This document shows, one piece after another, positions 37,227 through 46,635 of a stretch of DNA of 64,000 bases (position 1 is its first letter; each line of letters begins with the position of its first letter). Position numbers and translations under genes: made by a program. The DNA is from Bradyrhizobium sp. ARR65. Its GTDB lineage: Bacteria > Pseudomonadota > Alphaproteobacteria > Rhizobiales > Xanthobacteraceae. The notes below the pieces were generated by a model that worked only from the letters and a program-made list of their open reading frames with translations, did no database searches and was not told the DNA's origin. The stretch spans positions 62,001 to 126,000 of the forward strand of contig NZ_AWZU01000012.1 in assembly GCF_000472385.1 (NCBI RefSeq), read 5' to 3'.

Positions 37227-37961
37227 GTGAGTTTGGGGGCGGAGGACGAGGCTACCGCGGATAAGGGGATCGATCCGCGGCCAGTTCTGATTGTGACCGG
37301 TCTGGTGCAGGAGGCCCGCATTGCGGCTGGCCCTGGCATGGTTGTCATTTGCTCGAGCAGTGATCCCAAACAGTTGCGCGCGCTGCTGACCGTGTTTGAT
37401 CCGACGACGATCCGCGGCGTCATCAGCTTTGGCGTGGCGGGCGGCCTCGATCCGTCGTTGAAACCGGGCGATATCGTGCTGGCTACCGAAGTCGTCGCCG
37501 GCGACGGCCGCTGGCTCGCCGAGCTGTCCTTGAACGAAGAGGTGGTGGCGAGCGTGGCGCTCAGGCGCCGGCGCATCATCCGTGGCGGCCTTGCCGGGGC
37601 GGAGGAGGTGGTTGCCGCCCAAGCCCGTAAGGCGGCCCTGTGGCTGCAGACGGGCGCTAAGGCGGTCGACATGGAAAGCCACATCGCCGCGGCCTATGCG
37701 GCCGATGCCGGCCTGCCGTTCGCGGCGCTGCGCGTGATCAGTGATTCGGCTCACCGCTCGCTGCCGGCCCTTGCCAAATCGGCGATTAGGCCGGATGGCA
37801 AGGTCGATCTGCGCAAGATCTTCTCCGGCGTGGTCCGCAATCCGCGGACACTCAGCGCGCTGGTCTCGACCGGGATCGATTTCAACCGCGCGCTGCGCTC
37901 CTTACGCGGCTGTCGAGGCTTTCTGCTTGGCAGCGAGGGCCTCCTCGCGGCGGATCTCTGA
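37227..37961 (+). CDS. hpnG: Hopanoid phosphorylase HpnG
   Basis: A 244-residue nucleoside-phosphorylase-family protein. HpnG removes adenine from adenosylhopane, giving a phosphoribosyl or ribosyl hopane on the way to bacteriohopanetetrol. Features are VIVTGLVQEARIA-type LIVTGLVQEARIA, GVISFGVAGGLDPSL, VDMESHIAAAYA with the family's Met-Glu-Ser motif, and ALRVISDSAHRSLP. The GTG start has AGGGG upstream. Its last 60 bases overlap, on the opposite strand, the end of hpnH. Confidence 0.88.
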   Translation: MSLGAEDEATADKGIDPRPVLIVTGLVQEARIAAGPGMVVICSSSDPKQLRALLTVFDPTTIRGVISFGVAGGLDPSLKPGDIVLATEVVAGDGRWLAELSLNEEVVASVALRRRRIIRGGLAGAEEVVAAQARKAALWLQTGAKAVDMESHIAAAYAADAGLPFAALRVISDSAHRSLPALAKSAIRPDGKVDLRKIFSGVVRNPRTLSALVSTGIDFNRALRSLRGCRGFLLGSEGLLAADL

Positions 37962-39050
37962 GAGCTTCTTCTGGACCTGCTCTGAGAAGATGTACTGCGC
38001 CGGGCGCTGCTTGGAGAGGTCGATCTCCGGCGCCATGGGACCCGTGGTGCGGATGCCGCGCAGCGCCACCCACATCGCCTTGAGCGGGTTGTTGATCGCC
38101 GCCGTCGCCGCGGTCGGCTCGTAACCGCAATGCGCCATGCAGTTGGCGCACTTCTCGTACTTGCCGGTGCCGTAGGAATCCCAGTCGGTGGTCTCCATCA
38201 GCTCCTTGAAGGTCTTGGCGTAACCTTCGCCCAGCAGATAGCAGGGCTTCTGCCAGCCGAAGATGTTGCGCGCGGGCATGCCCCACGGCGTGCATTCGAA
38301 ATTCTGGTTGCCGGCCAGGAAGTCCAGAAAAAGGCCCGAATGCATGAAATTCCACTTCTTGCCCTTGCCCAGCGCGAAGACGTCGCGGAAGAGCCGCTTG
38401 GTCTTGGTGCGGTTGAGGAAGTGCTCCTGATCGGGCGCGCGCTCATAGGCATAGCCCGGCGACATCGATACGCCGACGCCGAGCTCGGTGCAGAAGTCGA
38501 GGAATTTGGCGATCTCTTCCGCCGGATGGCCGTCGAAGATGGTGGCGTTGACGTTGACGGTAAAGCCGCGCGCCTTCGCCGCCTTGATCGCGGAGACGGC
38601 GCGGTCGAACACGCCCTTCTGCGAGACCGACTTGTCGTGGTGATCGCGCAGGCCGTCCAGATGCACGGAGAAGAACAAATAGGGTGAGGGCTCGAACAGG
38701 TCGAGCTTCTTCTCCAAGAGCAGCGCGTTGGTGCACAAGGAGACGAACTTCTTGCGCGCAACGAGGCCCTTGACGATCTCGCCGATGTCCTTGTGGATCA
38801 GCGGCTCGCCGCCCGGAATTGCCACCATCGGCGCGCCGCATTCGTCGGCAGCGTCCAGGCATTCCTGCACCGTCATGCGGCGGTTGAGGATAGCGTCGGG
38901 ATAGTCGATCTTGCCGCAGCCGGCGCAAGCGAGGTTGCAGCGAAACAGCGGCTCCAGCATCAGCACCAGCGGATAGCGCTTCCGGCCGAGCAGCTTCTGC
39001 TTGATCAAATAGCTGCCGATACGCAGCTCCTTCAGGAACGGTATTGCCAT
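37902..39050 (-). CDS. hpnH: Adenosylhopane synthase HpnH (radical SAM)
   Basis: A 382-residue radical SAM enzyme. It joins a 5'-deoxyadenosyl radical to diploptene to give adenosylhopane, the first step of side-chain extension. The cluster cysteines are 38, 42 and 45 (FRCNLACAGCGK). GGEPLIHKDIG and FFSVHLDGLRDHHD follow, and the C-terminal half has further cysteines (KYEKCANCMAHCGYEP) as in HpnH. It is transcribed with ispH, 36 bases downstream of it, and converges on hpnG. Confidence 0.92.
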   Translation of the reverse strand: MAIPFLKELRIGSYLIKQKLLGRKRYPLVLMLEPLFRCNLACAGCGKIDYPDAILNRRMTVQECLDAADECGAPMVAIPGGEPLIHKDIGEIVKGLVARKKFVSLCTNALLLEKKLDLFEPSPYLFFSVHLDGLRDHHDKSVSQKGVFDRAVSAIKAAKARGFTVNVNATIFDGHPAEEIAKFLDFCTELGVGVSMSPGYAYERAPDQEHFLNRTKTKRLFRDVFALGKGKKWNFMHSGLFLDFLAGNQNFECTPWGMPARNIFGWQKPCYLLGEGYAKTFKELMETTDWDSYGTGKYEKCANCMAHCGYEPTAATAAINNPLKAMWVALRGIRTTGPMAPEIDLSKQRPAQYIFSEQVQKKLSEIRREEALAAKQKASTAA

Positions 39051-39086
39051 TACGGGTTTTCTTTCTCGAGTCTCAACGGTTGCCGT

Positions 39087-40043
39087 TCAGCCTGCCGCCA
39101 ATTCGGCGGGCAGGCGAAATTCAATATTTTCTTCCCGACCCGGCAGCACCGATACCGTCACCGGGCCGATACGCCGGAGCGCCTCAATAACGTCGTCGAC
39201 TAGCACTTCCGGCGCCGAAGCACCGGCGGTGATGCCGACGGCCCTGGCGCCCTTCAGCCAGTCGGGGTTTAATTCGCTCCCGTCCGCAATCAGATAACTC
39301 GCGACGCCGGCCTCGGTGCCGATTTCGCGCAATCTGTTCGAATTGGAGCTATTGGCGGCCCCCACCACCAGGATCACATCCACCAGCTTGCTAAGATCCC
39401 TTACCGCAGTTTGCCGGTTCTGTGTCGCATAGCAGATATCCCGGATATCCGGTCCTTGAATATCTGTAAATTTGGCCTGGAGCGCCGCGATGATGTCCTT
39501 GGTGTCGTCGACCGAAAGGGTGGTCTGCGTGATGTAGGCCACCGGCGTATCCGCTTGCAGCGTCAGAGCCTTCACATCCTCGACATTCTGCACCAGGAGC
39601 ACGGGACCGGGGACCTGGCCCATGGTGCCCTCGACCTCGGGATGGCCGGCATGTCCGATCAGGATCACGGTCCGGCCCTTCGACATGTAGCGCTTGCCCT
39701 GATTGTGGACCTTGGTCACGAGCGGGCAGGTCGCATTGAGCACCGGCAAGCCGCGCTCGGCGGCCTCCTCCTCGACGGAGCGCGCCACGCCATGGGCGCT
39801 GAACACGGTCACCGCCATCGGCGGCACCTCCGAGAGATCCTCGACGAAGATGGCGCCCTTGTTTTTCAGGCTTTCGACGACGTATTTGTTGTGCACGATC
39901 TCGTGGCGCACATAGACCGGCGGTCCGTACTTCTCCAGCGCACGCTCGACGATCTCGATCGCGCGGACCACGCCGGCGCAAAATCCGCGCGGCTGCGCGA
40001 GATAGATCTGTCTCGGATGTTCGTTATCCGTACCCAAACTCAT
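39087..40043 (-). CDS. ispH: 4-hydroxy-3-methylbut-2-enyl diphosphate reductase
   Basis: A 318-residue iron-sulfur enzyme of the MEP pathway. It makes isopentenyl and dimethylallyl diphosphate, the isoprenoid precursors. The three cluster cysteines are Cys22 (PRGFCAGV), Cys106 (NATCPLV) and Cys204 ([11 protein letters not shown]). [16 protein letters not shown] and [11 protein letters not shown] are family hallmarks. As first gene before hpnH it links precursor supply to hopanoid synthesis. Confidence 0.95.
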   Translation of the reverse strand: MSLGTDNEHPRQIYLAQPRGFCAGVVRAIEIVERALEKYGPPVYVRHEIVHNKYVVESLKNKGAIFVEDLSEVPPMAVTVFSAHGVARSVEEEAAERGLPVLNATCPLVTKVHNQGKRYMSKGRTVILIGHAGHPEVEGTMGQVPGPVLLVQNVEDVKALTLQADTPVAYITQTTLSVDDTKDIIAALQAKFTDIQGPDIRDICYATQNRQTAVRDLSKLVDVILVVGAANSSNSNRLREIGTEAGVASYLIADGSELNPDWLKGARAVGITAGASAPEVLVDDVIEALRRIGPVTVSVLPGREENIEFRLPAELAAG

Positions 40044-40446
40044 TCCTCGTCACCTCCGGGTGCCACGAACATCTGCAATCTCCGCACCACCACGATGTTT
40101 CCTGTTCCCGGTCCACGCGAGCCGCGCGGGAACCAGGGGTTTGTGTCAAAAATTCAGCAGCGCGAAAGGCAGATCGGCTCAGAAACGGGCCGCGAGCCGA
40201 TGCGGTACTATAGTAGTCAGCGCTAAGTTACGGAAGCTAAAGCCCTTATTACCTCACGTGTTCGCCACTTTACCGCCCAGCAATCCCGGTTATATCAGCC
40301 GCATCGCGTGAGCGCTGTCGTTTTCCTGCCACGCTCGGGCAGTCCTTACGAGGAAGAAAGTTCAAATCCAGGTTAATCCGGCCTAGGAAACGCCGCCAGA
40401 CAGCCGGACGTTTCCGGCGACCCCTGAACCATTAGAAAGAAAAGAA
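40044..40446. other. Gap of 403 bases between divergent ispH and hpnN
   Basis: It should carry both promoters. I see no gene, no tRNA-like cloverleaf and no copy of the palindromic repeat families. Short A/T-richer patches occur near 40201-40270, the likeliest promoter area. Confidence 0.5.
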
Positions 40447-43035
40447 GTGCTGACAAGTATCGTTGTTTCGATCGTCAGAGCCTGTACCCGATTCGCCGTT
40501 CTGACTTTACTTGTCGGATTCGCTCTGGCGATTGCGGCCGGCTATTACACGGCGCGGCATTTTTCCATCAACACCGACATCAACACGCTGATTTCGGAGA
40601 AGCTGGATTGGCGCCAGCGCGATCAGCAGTTCGACCGGGCCTTCGATCGCGACAGCACGATTCTGGCCGTGGTGGAAGCGCCGACGCCCGAACAAACCAT
40701 CGCCGCAGCGAGCGCACTCCTGGACAAGCTCAAGAGCGACACCACGCACTTCATGTCGACGCAGCCGCTCGGCTGGGGCGAGTTCTTTGACAGGGAAGGC
40801 CTGCTGTTTCTGCCGACGGAGGAAGTTCGCGAGATCACGGGCCAATTCGAATCCGCCGCGCCCCTGGTCGAGATCATGGCGGGCGATCCTTCGATCCGCG
40901 GGCTCACCGGTGCGCTGGAGACCGGGCTTGCCGGCGTCAAGCGCGGCGAGGTGAAGCTCGACAACACCGCGCGGCCTTTCAACATGATTGCGCAGACCGT
41001 GGAGGACGTCCTCAACAAGCACAACGCCAACTTCTCCTGGCGTGCGCTCACCAGCGATCAACCGCTCACAGATTCCGACAAGCGCGCCTTCATCGAGTTC
41101 AAACCGGTCCTGGATTACAATGCGCTCGAGCCTGGCAGAGCGGCCACCGATGCAATCCGGAGCGCGGCTGCCGACCTCGACTTTGCCGGCAAATATCAGG
41201 CGCGGGTCCGCCTGACCGGGCCGGTGCCGATCGCCAACGAAGAATATTCGACCGTGCAGGAGGGCGCGATCATCAACGGGATCGGCACCGTGATCGTGGT
41301 GCTGGTCATCCTGTGGCTCGCGCTGCACTCGGCGAAGATCATCCTGGCCGTGTTCGTCAACCTGTTCATCGGGCTTGCGATCACCACGGCCGCGGGATTG
41401 GCGCTGGTGGGCTCGCTGAACATCTTGTCCGTCGCCTTTGCGGTGCTGTTCGTGGGCCTGGGTGTGGATTTCGGCATTCAGTTCAGCGTCCGCTACCGCT
41501 CGGAGCGCTTCAAGAACAACGATCTGAAGCAGGCGCTGGCCCAGGCGGCGCGTCGCGTCGCGGTGCCCTTGTCGCTGGCGGCGATGGCGACGGCGGCAGG
41601 CTTTCTGTGCTTCATGCCGACCGACTACAGGGGCATTTCCGAGCTCGGCGAGATTGCCGGCGTCGGCATGCTGTTTGCGTTTCTCTCCAGCATCACCGTG
41701 CTGCCGGCATTGTTGACCCTGCTCAACCCGCCCGGCGAGAAGGAGCCAGTCGGCTATGCCTTCCTGGCGCCGGTCGATCATTTTCTGGAGAAGCACCGTA
41801 TCCCGATCGTGGTTGGCACGCTGGCCGTGTCGGTGGCCGGCCTGCCGCTGCTCTACCAGATGCGGTTCGACTTCAACCCGATGCATCTGCGCAATCCGAA
41901 TGCCGAGTCGATCGCGACCTATCTCGACCTGCGCAAGGATCCGAACACCGGCGCCAGCGCCATCAATGTGCTGACGCGTTCCGATGCCGAGGCCCAGCAG
42001 ATCAAGGCGAAGCTCGAGAAGCTGCCGGAGGTGCTGCGCGTGATGTCGCTGGATAGTTTCGTGCCGGAGGACCAGGGACCGAAGCTGAAGCTGATCGCGC
42101 AGGCCGCGAAGACGCTTGGTCCCGCGCTCAATCCTGATTCCGTCGATCCTGCGCCCTCCGATCAGGAGAACATCGATTCCCTGAAGAGCTCGGCTGCCGC
42201 CCTGCGCCGCACGGCGGGCGACGACAAGGGGCCGGGTGCCATGGCCTGCCGACGGCTCGCCGATGCCTTGGAAAAACTCGCCGCCGCGACTGAGGCCACG
42301 CGCAACAAGGCGCAGGCGATTTTCGTCACCCCGATGAATGTCGTATTCAACCAGCTAAGGAGCGCGCTGCAGGCGCAGCCGGTCAGCCTGGAGACGCTGC
42401 CGCAGGGCTTGGTGCGCGAATGGAAGAGCAAGGACGGCCTGATGCGGGTCGAGGCGCTGCCGCGCGGCGATCCCAATGATAACGATAATTTGCGCAAATT
42501 CGCCAGCGCCGTGCTCGCCGCCGAACCGACCGCGATCGGTGGGCCGGTCTCGATCTTGAAATCGGGCGACACCGTGGTCAGCGCCTTTGTCCATGCGGGC
42601 ATCTACGCGCTTGTGGTGATCAGCCTGTTGCTGTGGATCACGCTGCGGCGGATCACCGACGTGCTGATGACGCTCGTGCCGCTGTTGGTCGCGGGTGCCG
42701 TAACGCTGGAAATCTGCGTGCTGATCGGGCTGCCGCTCAACTTCGCCAACATCGTCGCGCTGCCGCTCTTGCTCGGCGTCGGCGTTGCGTTCAAGATTTA
42801 TTATGTCACGGCGTGGCGCTCGGGAAGGACGAATCTGTTGCAGACCAGTCTGACGCGGGCGATCTTTTTCAGTGCCATGACCACGGCGACCGCTTTCGGC
42901 AGCCTCTGGCTGTCGAGTCATCCCGGCACATCCAGCATGGGCAAACTGCTCGCGCTTTCGCTGTTGACCACGCTGGCCGCCGTGCTGCTGTTTCAGCCTG
43001 CGCTAATGGGCAAGCCCCGCGATATCAGGGAGTAG
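40447..43035 (+). CDS. hpnN: Hopanoid transporter HpnN (RND/MMPL family)
   Basis: An 862-residue inner-membrane exporter that moves hopanoids toward the outer membrane. It has an N-terminal membrane helix (LLVGFALAIAAGYYTA), a periplasmic domain and a first five-helix bundle (about 278-430, VEFGIQ-type GVDFGIQFSVRYRSERF). A second periplasmic domain and a second bundle follow (about 720-855). The GTG start at 40447 follows GAAAGAAAAGAA, a weak ribosome site. Its last 33 bases overlap the end of the opposite-strand DUF2147 gene. Confidence 0.9.
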   Translation: MLTSIVVSIVRACTRFAVLTLLVGFALAIAAGYYTARHFSINTDINTLISEKLDWRQRDQQFDRAFDRDSTILAVVEAPTPEQTIAAASALLDKLKSDTTHFMSTQPLGWGEFFDREGLLFLPTEEVREITGQFESAAPLVEIMAGDPSIRGLTGALETGLAGVKRGEVKLDNTARPFNMIAQTVEDVLNKHNANFSWRALTSDQPLTDSDKRAFIEFKPVLDYNALEPGRAATDAIRSAAADLDFAGKYQARVRLTGPVPIANEEYSTVQEGAIINGIGTVIVVLVILWLALHSAKIILAVFVNLFIGLAITTAAGLALVGSLNILSVAFAVLFVGLGVDFGIQFSVRYRSERFKNNDLKQALAQAARRVAVPLSLAAMATAAGFLCFMPTDYRGISELGEIAGVGMLFAFLSSITVLPALLTLLNPPGEKEPVGYAFLAPVDHFLEKHRIPIVVGTLAVSVAGLPLLYQMRFDFNPMHLRNPNAESIATYLDLRKDPNTGASAINVLTRSDAEAQQIKAKLEKLPEVLRVMSLDSFVPEDQGPKLKLIAQAAKTLGPALNPDSVDPAPSDQENIDSLKSSAAALRRTAGDDKGPGAMACRRLADALEKLAAATEATRNKAQAIFVTPMNVVFNQLRSALQAQPVSLETLPQGLVREWKSKDGLMRVEALPRGDPNDNDNLRKFASAVLAAEPTAIGGPVSILKSGDTVVSAFVHAGIYALVVISLLLWITLRRITDVLMTLVPLLVAGAVTLEICVLIGLPLNFANIVALPLLLGVGVAFKIYYVTAWRSGRTNLLQTSLTRAIFFSAMTTATAFGSLWLSSHPGTSSMGKLLALSLLTTLAAVLLFQPALMGKPRDIRE

Positions 43036-43608
43036 GCAGATGTCGCCGACCGGATCGTTCGGATGGGCGGACGCGTGCTTCTGAGCAGGCGAGGTGGCCG
43101 CACCGGTGGTCCGCGGCGGGTTGGGCACTGTCGGAGGCGCGTTGCTCTTCGGAGCACCGCCTTTCGCCATGCTGTTGGCGGGGCTCGAGGGAATCGGCGG
43201 CGCGACGCGGGTCCAGGTCTCGCCGCCGCAGAGAAAGCCGAGCACGCAGCCCTGAATTTCGAGATGGTTGGGGTCGGTGGGCTTGATGGTAGAACTATAG
43301 GTCTGCCCATCCTTAGCGTTGTAGACTTGCCCCTCCCACTGATCGGTGCTGGGCTTTTTCTTCATATCGAGCAGGATTGGCATGCCCAAAGTCGGCCTAT
43401 TCCGTTTTGACGGATCGGGGTTATTGGTGTCGCGACCGCCCGGCTCTTTCTCCCAGGCGATCACGCCCCACATGTCGCCATTACATTGCGCAACCCGGAC
43501 ATTTGCGACACCATCGGCCACCCGCCAGTCTCCTGTCGGGTCAAGAGCCAAAGCAGGCACGATGCTACTGAGAAGAAAAACCCCCGAAAAAATACCGACT
43601 TTACGCAT
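43003..43608 (-). CDS. Secreted DUF2147 protein
   Basis: A 201-residue exported protein. A Sec signal (GIFSGVFLLSSIVPALA) precedes LDPTGDWRVADGVANVRV, the start of the DUF2147 domain, which ends near residue 125 (LEIQGCVLGFLCGGETWTR). The remaining 75 residues are Pro/Ala/Ser rich and probably disordered. DUF2147 proteins are periplasmic, with no defined activity. The start at 43608 (MRKVGIF) fits the signal; the upstream ATG adds eight residues. It overlaps hpnN tail-to-tail by 33 bases. Confidence 0.82.
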   Translation of the reverse strand: MRKVGIFSGVFLLSSIVPALALDPTGDWRVADGVANVRVAQCNGDMWGVIAWEKEPGGRDTNNPDPSKRNRPTLGMPILLDMKKKPSTDQWEGQVYNAKDGQTYSSTIKPTDPNHLEIQGCVLGFLCGGETWTRVAPPIPSSPANSMAKGGAPKSNAPPTVPNPPRTTGAATSPAQKHASAHPNDPVGDICLLPDIAGLAH

Positions 43609-43732
43609 GAACTTTCGTGGGCAGTGCAGCATGGCTCAAACCTGTGCTTGCTTTGAGGGTGTGAATGAGGGCAAAACGCCGCATTGAGCGTTTTCAGTTG
43701 ACGAGATGGCCATCAACCGAAGTATGTAGCTG

Positions 43733-45124
43733 ATGCTAAGTCCGAATCTAGACGTTTCCGAGATGTTTGTTGAGCGTCAGGCGCAGCGTAGCGCCATGCA
43801 TGCGCGCCACCTCAATGAGCAGCTCGTCCGCGTACTCAAAACGATCGGGTACGATGTTGGGTTCCAGAAGGGGCAGGGCCAATATCTCTACGACCGCGAT
43901 GGCGTCCGCTATCTGGATCTGTTGAGCGGTTTCGGCGTCTTCGCCATCGGGCGCAATCATCCCACCTTGCGCGCGGCCTTGAAGAGCGTGCTCGACAGCG
44001 ACCTGCCCAATCTGGTGCAGCTCGATGTCTCGACCCTCGCAGGTGTCCTGGCCGAACGCCTGCTCAAGTTTGTCCCATATCTCGATAAAGTATTTTTCGC
44101 CAATTCCGGCGCCGAGACGGTGGAAGCGGCGATCAAATTCGCGCGCGGCGCGACGGGCCGCCCCGGCATCGTCTATTGCGGCCACGCTTATCACGGGCTT
44201 TCCTACGGCGCGCTGTCGCTGACGGACGACCCGAACTTCCGCAAGGGTTTCGAGCCCCTGTTGCCCGGCTGCACGCCGATCCCGTTCAACGATCTGGCCG
44301 CGCTGGAGCAGGCCCTGTCGTCGCGCGAGATCGCCGGCTTCATTGTCGAGCCGATCCAGGGCAAGGGCGTCAACATGCCGACCGACGAGTTTCTGCCGGG
44401 TGCGGCGGCGCTGTGCAAGAAATATGGCACGCTGTTCATCGCCGATGAAATCCAGACCGGCATGGGCCGTACCGGCCGTTTCACCGCGGTCGAGCATTGG
44501 AATGTCGAGCCCGACATGGTGCTGCTCTCCAAGGCGTTGTCCGGCGGCCATGTCCCGGTCGGCGCGCTGCTCACGCGCAAGAGTATCTTCGACAAGATCT
44601 TCAACCAGATGGATCGCGCGGTCGTACACGGCTCGACATTTGCGAAAAACGATCTTGCGATGGCGGCGGGCATCGCCACGCTCGAAGTGCTGGAGTCGGA
44701 AAAGCTGATCGAGGCCGCCGCCAAGCGCGGCGCAGAGCTCCGGCTGGCGCTGACCCGCATGGTGCCGGGCTACGAGCTGATGAAAGAGGTTCGCGGCAAG
44801 GGCCTGATGATCGGCGTCGAGTTCGGTCCGCCGAAATCGCTGCGGCTGAAGGCGTCCTGGAACGTGCTGGAAACCGCGAGCAAGGGGCTGTTCTGTCAGC
44901 TCATCACCGTGCCGCTGTTCAAGGATCACAAGATTCTCACCCAGGTCGCCGGCCATGGCAGCCATACCATCAAGCTGCTGCCGTCACTCAACATCACCGA
45001 AGAGGACTGCAACTGGATCGCGACCGCGTTCGACAGCGTGATCGCCGCCAGCCACAAGGTCCCCGGCGCGATCTGGTCGCTCGGCAAGACGCTGGTCGAC
45101 AACGCGGTGCGGAAGTCGGCGTAA
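43733..45124 (+). CDS. hpnO: Hopanoid aminotransferase HpnO
   Basis: A 463-residue class III PLP-dependent aminotransferase. HpnO converts formyl-type hopane intermediates into aminobacteriohopanetriol. The PLP Lys is Lys267 in VLLSKALSGGHVPVG, with Asp238 in FIADEIQTGMGRTGRF; the phosphate-binding turn is FFANSGAETVEAAIKFARG. The call over ornithine or acetylornithine aminotransferases rests on its position after hpnN and on the extra N-terminal 40 residues. A palindromic repeat follows its stop. Confidence 0.82.
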   Translation: MLSPNLDVSEMFVERQAQRSAMHARHLNEQLVRVLKTIGYDVGFQKGQGQYLYDRDGVRYLDLLSGFGVFAIGRNHPTLRAALKSVLDSDLPNLVQLDVSTLAGVLAERLLKFVPYLDKVFFANSGAETVEAAIKFARGATGRPGIVYCGHAYHGLSYGALSLTDDPNFRKGFEPLLPGCTPIPFNDLAALEQALSSREIAGFIVEPIQGKGVNMPTDEFLPGAAALCKKYGTLFIADEIQTGMGRTGRFTAVEHWNVEPDMVLLSKALSGGHVPVGALLTRKSIFDKIFNQMDRAVVHGSTFAKNDLAMAAGIATLEVLESEKLIEAAAKRGAELRLALTRMVPGYELMKEVRGKGLMIGVEFGPPKSLRLKASWNVLETASKGLFCQLITVPLFKDHKILTQVAGHGSHTIKLLPSLNITEEDCNWIATAFDSVIAASHKVPGAIWSLGKTLVDNAVRKSA

Positions 45125-45140
45125 CACTGGGGCATCAGCC

Positions 45141-45219
45141 GTAGTCCGCATGAGCGTAGTAACATGCGGGAAATGGCACGGGTCACCCGGATATCGCTTC
45201 GTTCATTCCGGGCTACGCT
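45141..45219. repeat. Palindromic intergenic repeat (CCCGGATATCGC family)
   Basis: Two hairpins lie side by side: CCGCATG (45146-45152) with CATGCGG (45163-45169), and ACCCGGATATCGCTTCGTTC leading to CCGGGCTACG. This paired-hairpin element is familiar from Bradyrhizobium intergenic regions. It lies between convergent hpnO and the anti-sigma gene and could end both transcripts. Confidence 0.65.
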
Positions 45220-45987
45220 CTATCCCTCCTTATTCGCGCGCGTCGCGGCCTCGAATTTCTCGCTGAACTCGGCGAGTTCATCCGCGCCGATATCGCTGAT
45301 CGCCCAGAACTTCAGGCCGCGGTCGCTCCAGGTGCGGATGTTGTAGCCCTGCAGTGTCTCGGTTCGGGCCGCACGATGCTCGGTGTTCGCGGTCTGCGCG
45401 ACGAACAGATTGATCACGTGCGCCCGCCGCTTGTAGACGACGGCTCCGATCGGGCGGGCGTCGACATAGTCAAGGCGGCCGCCGATCAGGGTAAAGCCCT
45501 GTGCAGTGAGGTCGATCACGGGCGGGGCGACGTCGATCCTGCCGTTGAACCATGGCTTGACCGTGTGCTGGTCGGTCGAGAGCACGTCGGTGAGGTGGCC
45601 GGCCTGCAGTGAGCGCAGATGCGCGGAGACGATCTCGGACATGATGCGCTGCTCGTCGTCCTCGCGCAGCACGATGGCGACGAGCCCGGTTGCGGCAAGC
45701 GCCGACACTGCTGATCCCATCGCAAAACCGCGCAGCACCAGGCGCCGGCTCGGCGCTGCGGCCGTCGCCTTTGGCAGCGCGGCTTCGACGCGGCGCCGCA
45801 GGCTTTCCGGCGCGGTATAGCGCAGAGCGGCGCCCGCGATCACCTGGCTCATCTGGCGATAGGCGGCGAGGGCGGCGGTGCAATGCGTGCACGCGGCGAC
45901 ATGGGCCTCGACCTCGCGCGCGTGGCTCGCATCGAGCTCGCCGTCGATCAGCGCGTGAATCAGGATTTCGGCTTCCTCGCATGTCAT
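45220..45987 (-). CDS. Anti-sigma factor with zinc-binding motif
   Basis: A 255-residue membrane-anchored anti-sigma factor. The N-terminus has the HxxxCxxC motif (His29, Cys33, Cys36 in HVAACTHC) of zinc anti-sigma domains. A single membrane helix lies near residues 87-107 (GSAVSALAATGLVAIVL). The periplasmic part (DVLSTDQHTVKPWFNGRID, GGRLDYVDARPIGAVVYKRR) is like that of FecR-less transmembrane regulators. AGGAGG precedes the start, which overlaps the sigma gene stop by four bases, the usual sigma/anti-sigma coupling. It should hold the ECF sigma factor inactive until a periplasmic signal. Confidence 0.88.
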   Translation of the reverse strand: MTCEEAEILIHALIDGELDASHAREVEAHVAACTHCTAALAAYRQMSQVIAGAALRYTAPESLRRRVEAALPKATAAAPSRRLVLRGFAMGSAVSALAATGLVAIVLREDDEQRIMSEIVSAHLRSLQAGHLTDVLSTDQHTVKPWFNGRIDVAPPVIDLTAQGFTLIGGRLDYVDARPIGAVVYKRRAHVINLFVAQTANTEHRAARTETLQGYNIRTWSDRGLKFWAISDIGADELAEFSEKFEAATRANKEG

Positions 45988-46544
45988 CTCGACGCCTCCT
46001 GTTCCGCGATCCATGCCGCGCGCAGCATGGCGCGGGCGCGTGCGAGACGGGACATCACGGTGCCAACCGGCGCCCCGACCGTCTCGGCAATTTCGCGGTA
46101 GGACAGGTTGTTGATTTCGCGCAGCACGAAGGTCTCGCGGAACGGCTCGGCGAGCGTATCGATCAGCCGGCGGATGGCATCCGCGTCGCGCTCGCGCAGG
46201 ATCTGCGCCTCCGGCGTCTCCTGGCTCTCGTGCCACAGTGGCGTTTGCTCTGCCGCTTCCGGCGTGTCCTCGATGGTCGCGGCGGGCGCGGCGGCGCGGC
46301 GCGCGTATTCGGCGCGGCAGATATTGCGCAGGATCGCGAACAGCCAGGGCCTGATCGCCGGACCGCGATAGGTGTCGAAATGCTTCAGCGCGCGCAGATA
46401 GCATTCCTGCACCGCGTCCTCGGCATCCGCGGCATCGCGCAGCAAATAGCGCGCAAGCGTGTAGACGTCGTTCAGATGCGGCAGCGTCAATTCGCGAAAG
46501 CGCCGCGTCCTGTCGGGATCATGATCGAAACTGAAGACCGGCAT
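45984..46544 (-). CDS. ECF-type RNA polymerase sigma factor
   Basis: A 186-residue sigma-70 family protein with only regions 2 and 4. Region 2 shows DVYTLARYLLRDAADAEDAVQE and AIRPWLFAILRNICRAEYAR. Region 4 shows LAEPFRETFVLREINNLSYREIAETVGAPVGTVMSRLARAR, of which the helix-turn-helix is the YREIAETV part. The start at 46544 (MPVFSFDHDP) is chosen because the longer frame overlaps the cupredoxin stop and a GC-rich hairpin. It is coupled to the anti-sigma gene. Confidence 0.9.
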   Translation of the reverse strand: MPVFSFDHDPDRTRRFRELTLPHLNDVYTLARYLLRDAADAEDAVQECYLRALKHFDTYRGPAIRPWLFAILRNICRAEYARRAAAPAATIEDTPEAAEQTPLWHESQETPEAQILRERDADAIRRLIDTLAEPFRETFVLREINNLSYREIAETVGAPVGTVMSRLARARAMLRAAWIAEQEASR

Positions 46545-46576
46545 CGCCTTTTGCCCGGCGGTTGCAGAAGACGCGG

Positions 46577-46610
46577 GTGCCCGGCCGGCTTTAGGCCACC
46601 GGCCGGGCAC
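46577..46610 (-). terminator. Strong GC hairpin between cupredoxin and sigma genes
   Basis: GTGCCCGGCCGG (46577-46588) and CCGGCCGGGCAC (46599-46610) form a perfect 12-bp stem with a 10-base loop. There is no U run. It sits between the cupredoxin stop and the sigma start, so it may reduce read-through and lower sigma/anti-sigma expression relative to the upstream genes. Confidence 0.55.
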
Positions 46611-46635
46611 TATTGTGATGCCTTGGTTTGCGGCA

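Noticed and set aside
40044-40446. A tRNA or small RNA gene in the ispH-hpnN gap
   Set aside because: No cloverleaf arms or TTC-type loop could be found; the stretch looks like ordinary promoter DNA.
40507-41886. A 459-codon minus-strand frame inside hpnN
   Set aside because: Antisense shadow; the plus-strand frame has the membrane helices and motifs of HpnN.
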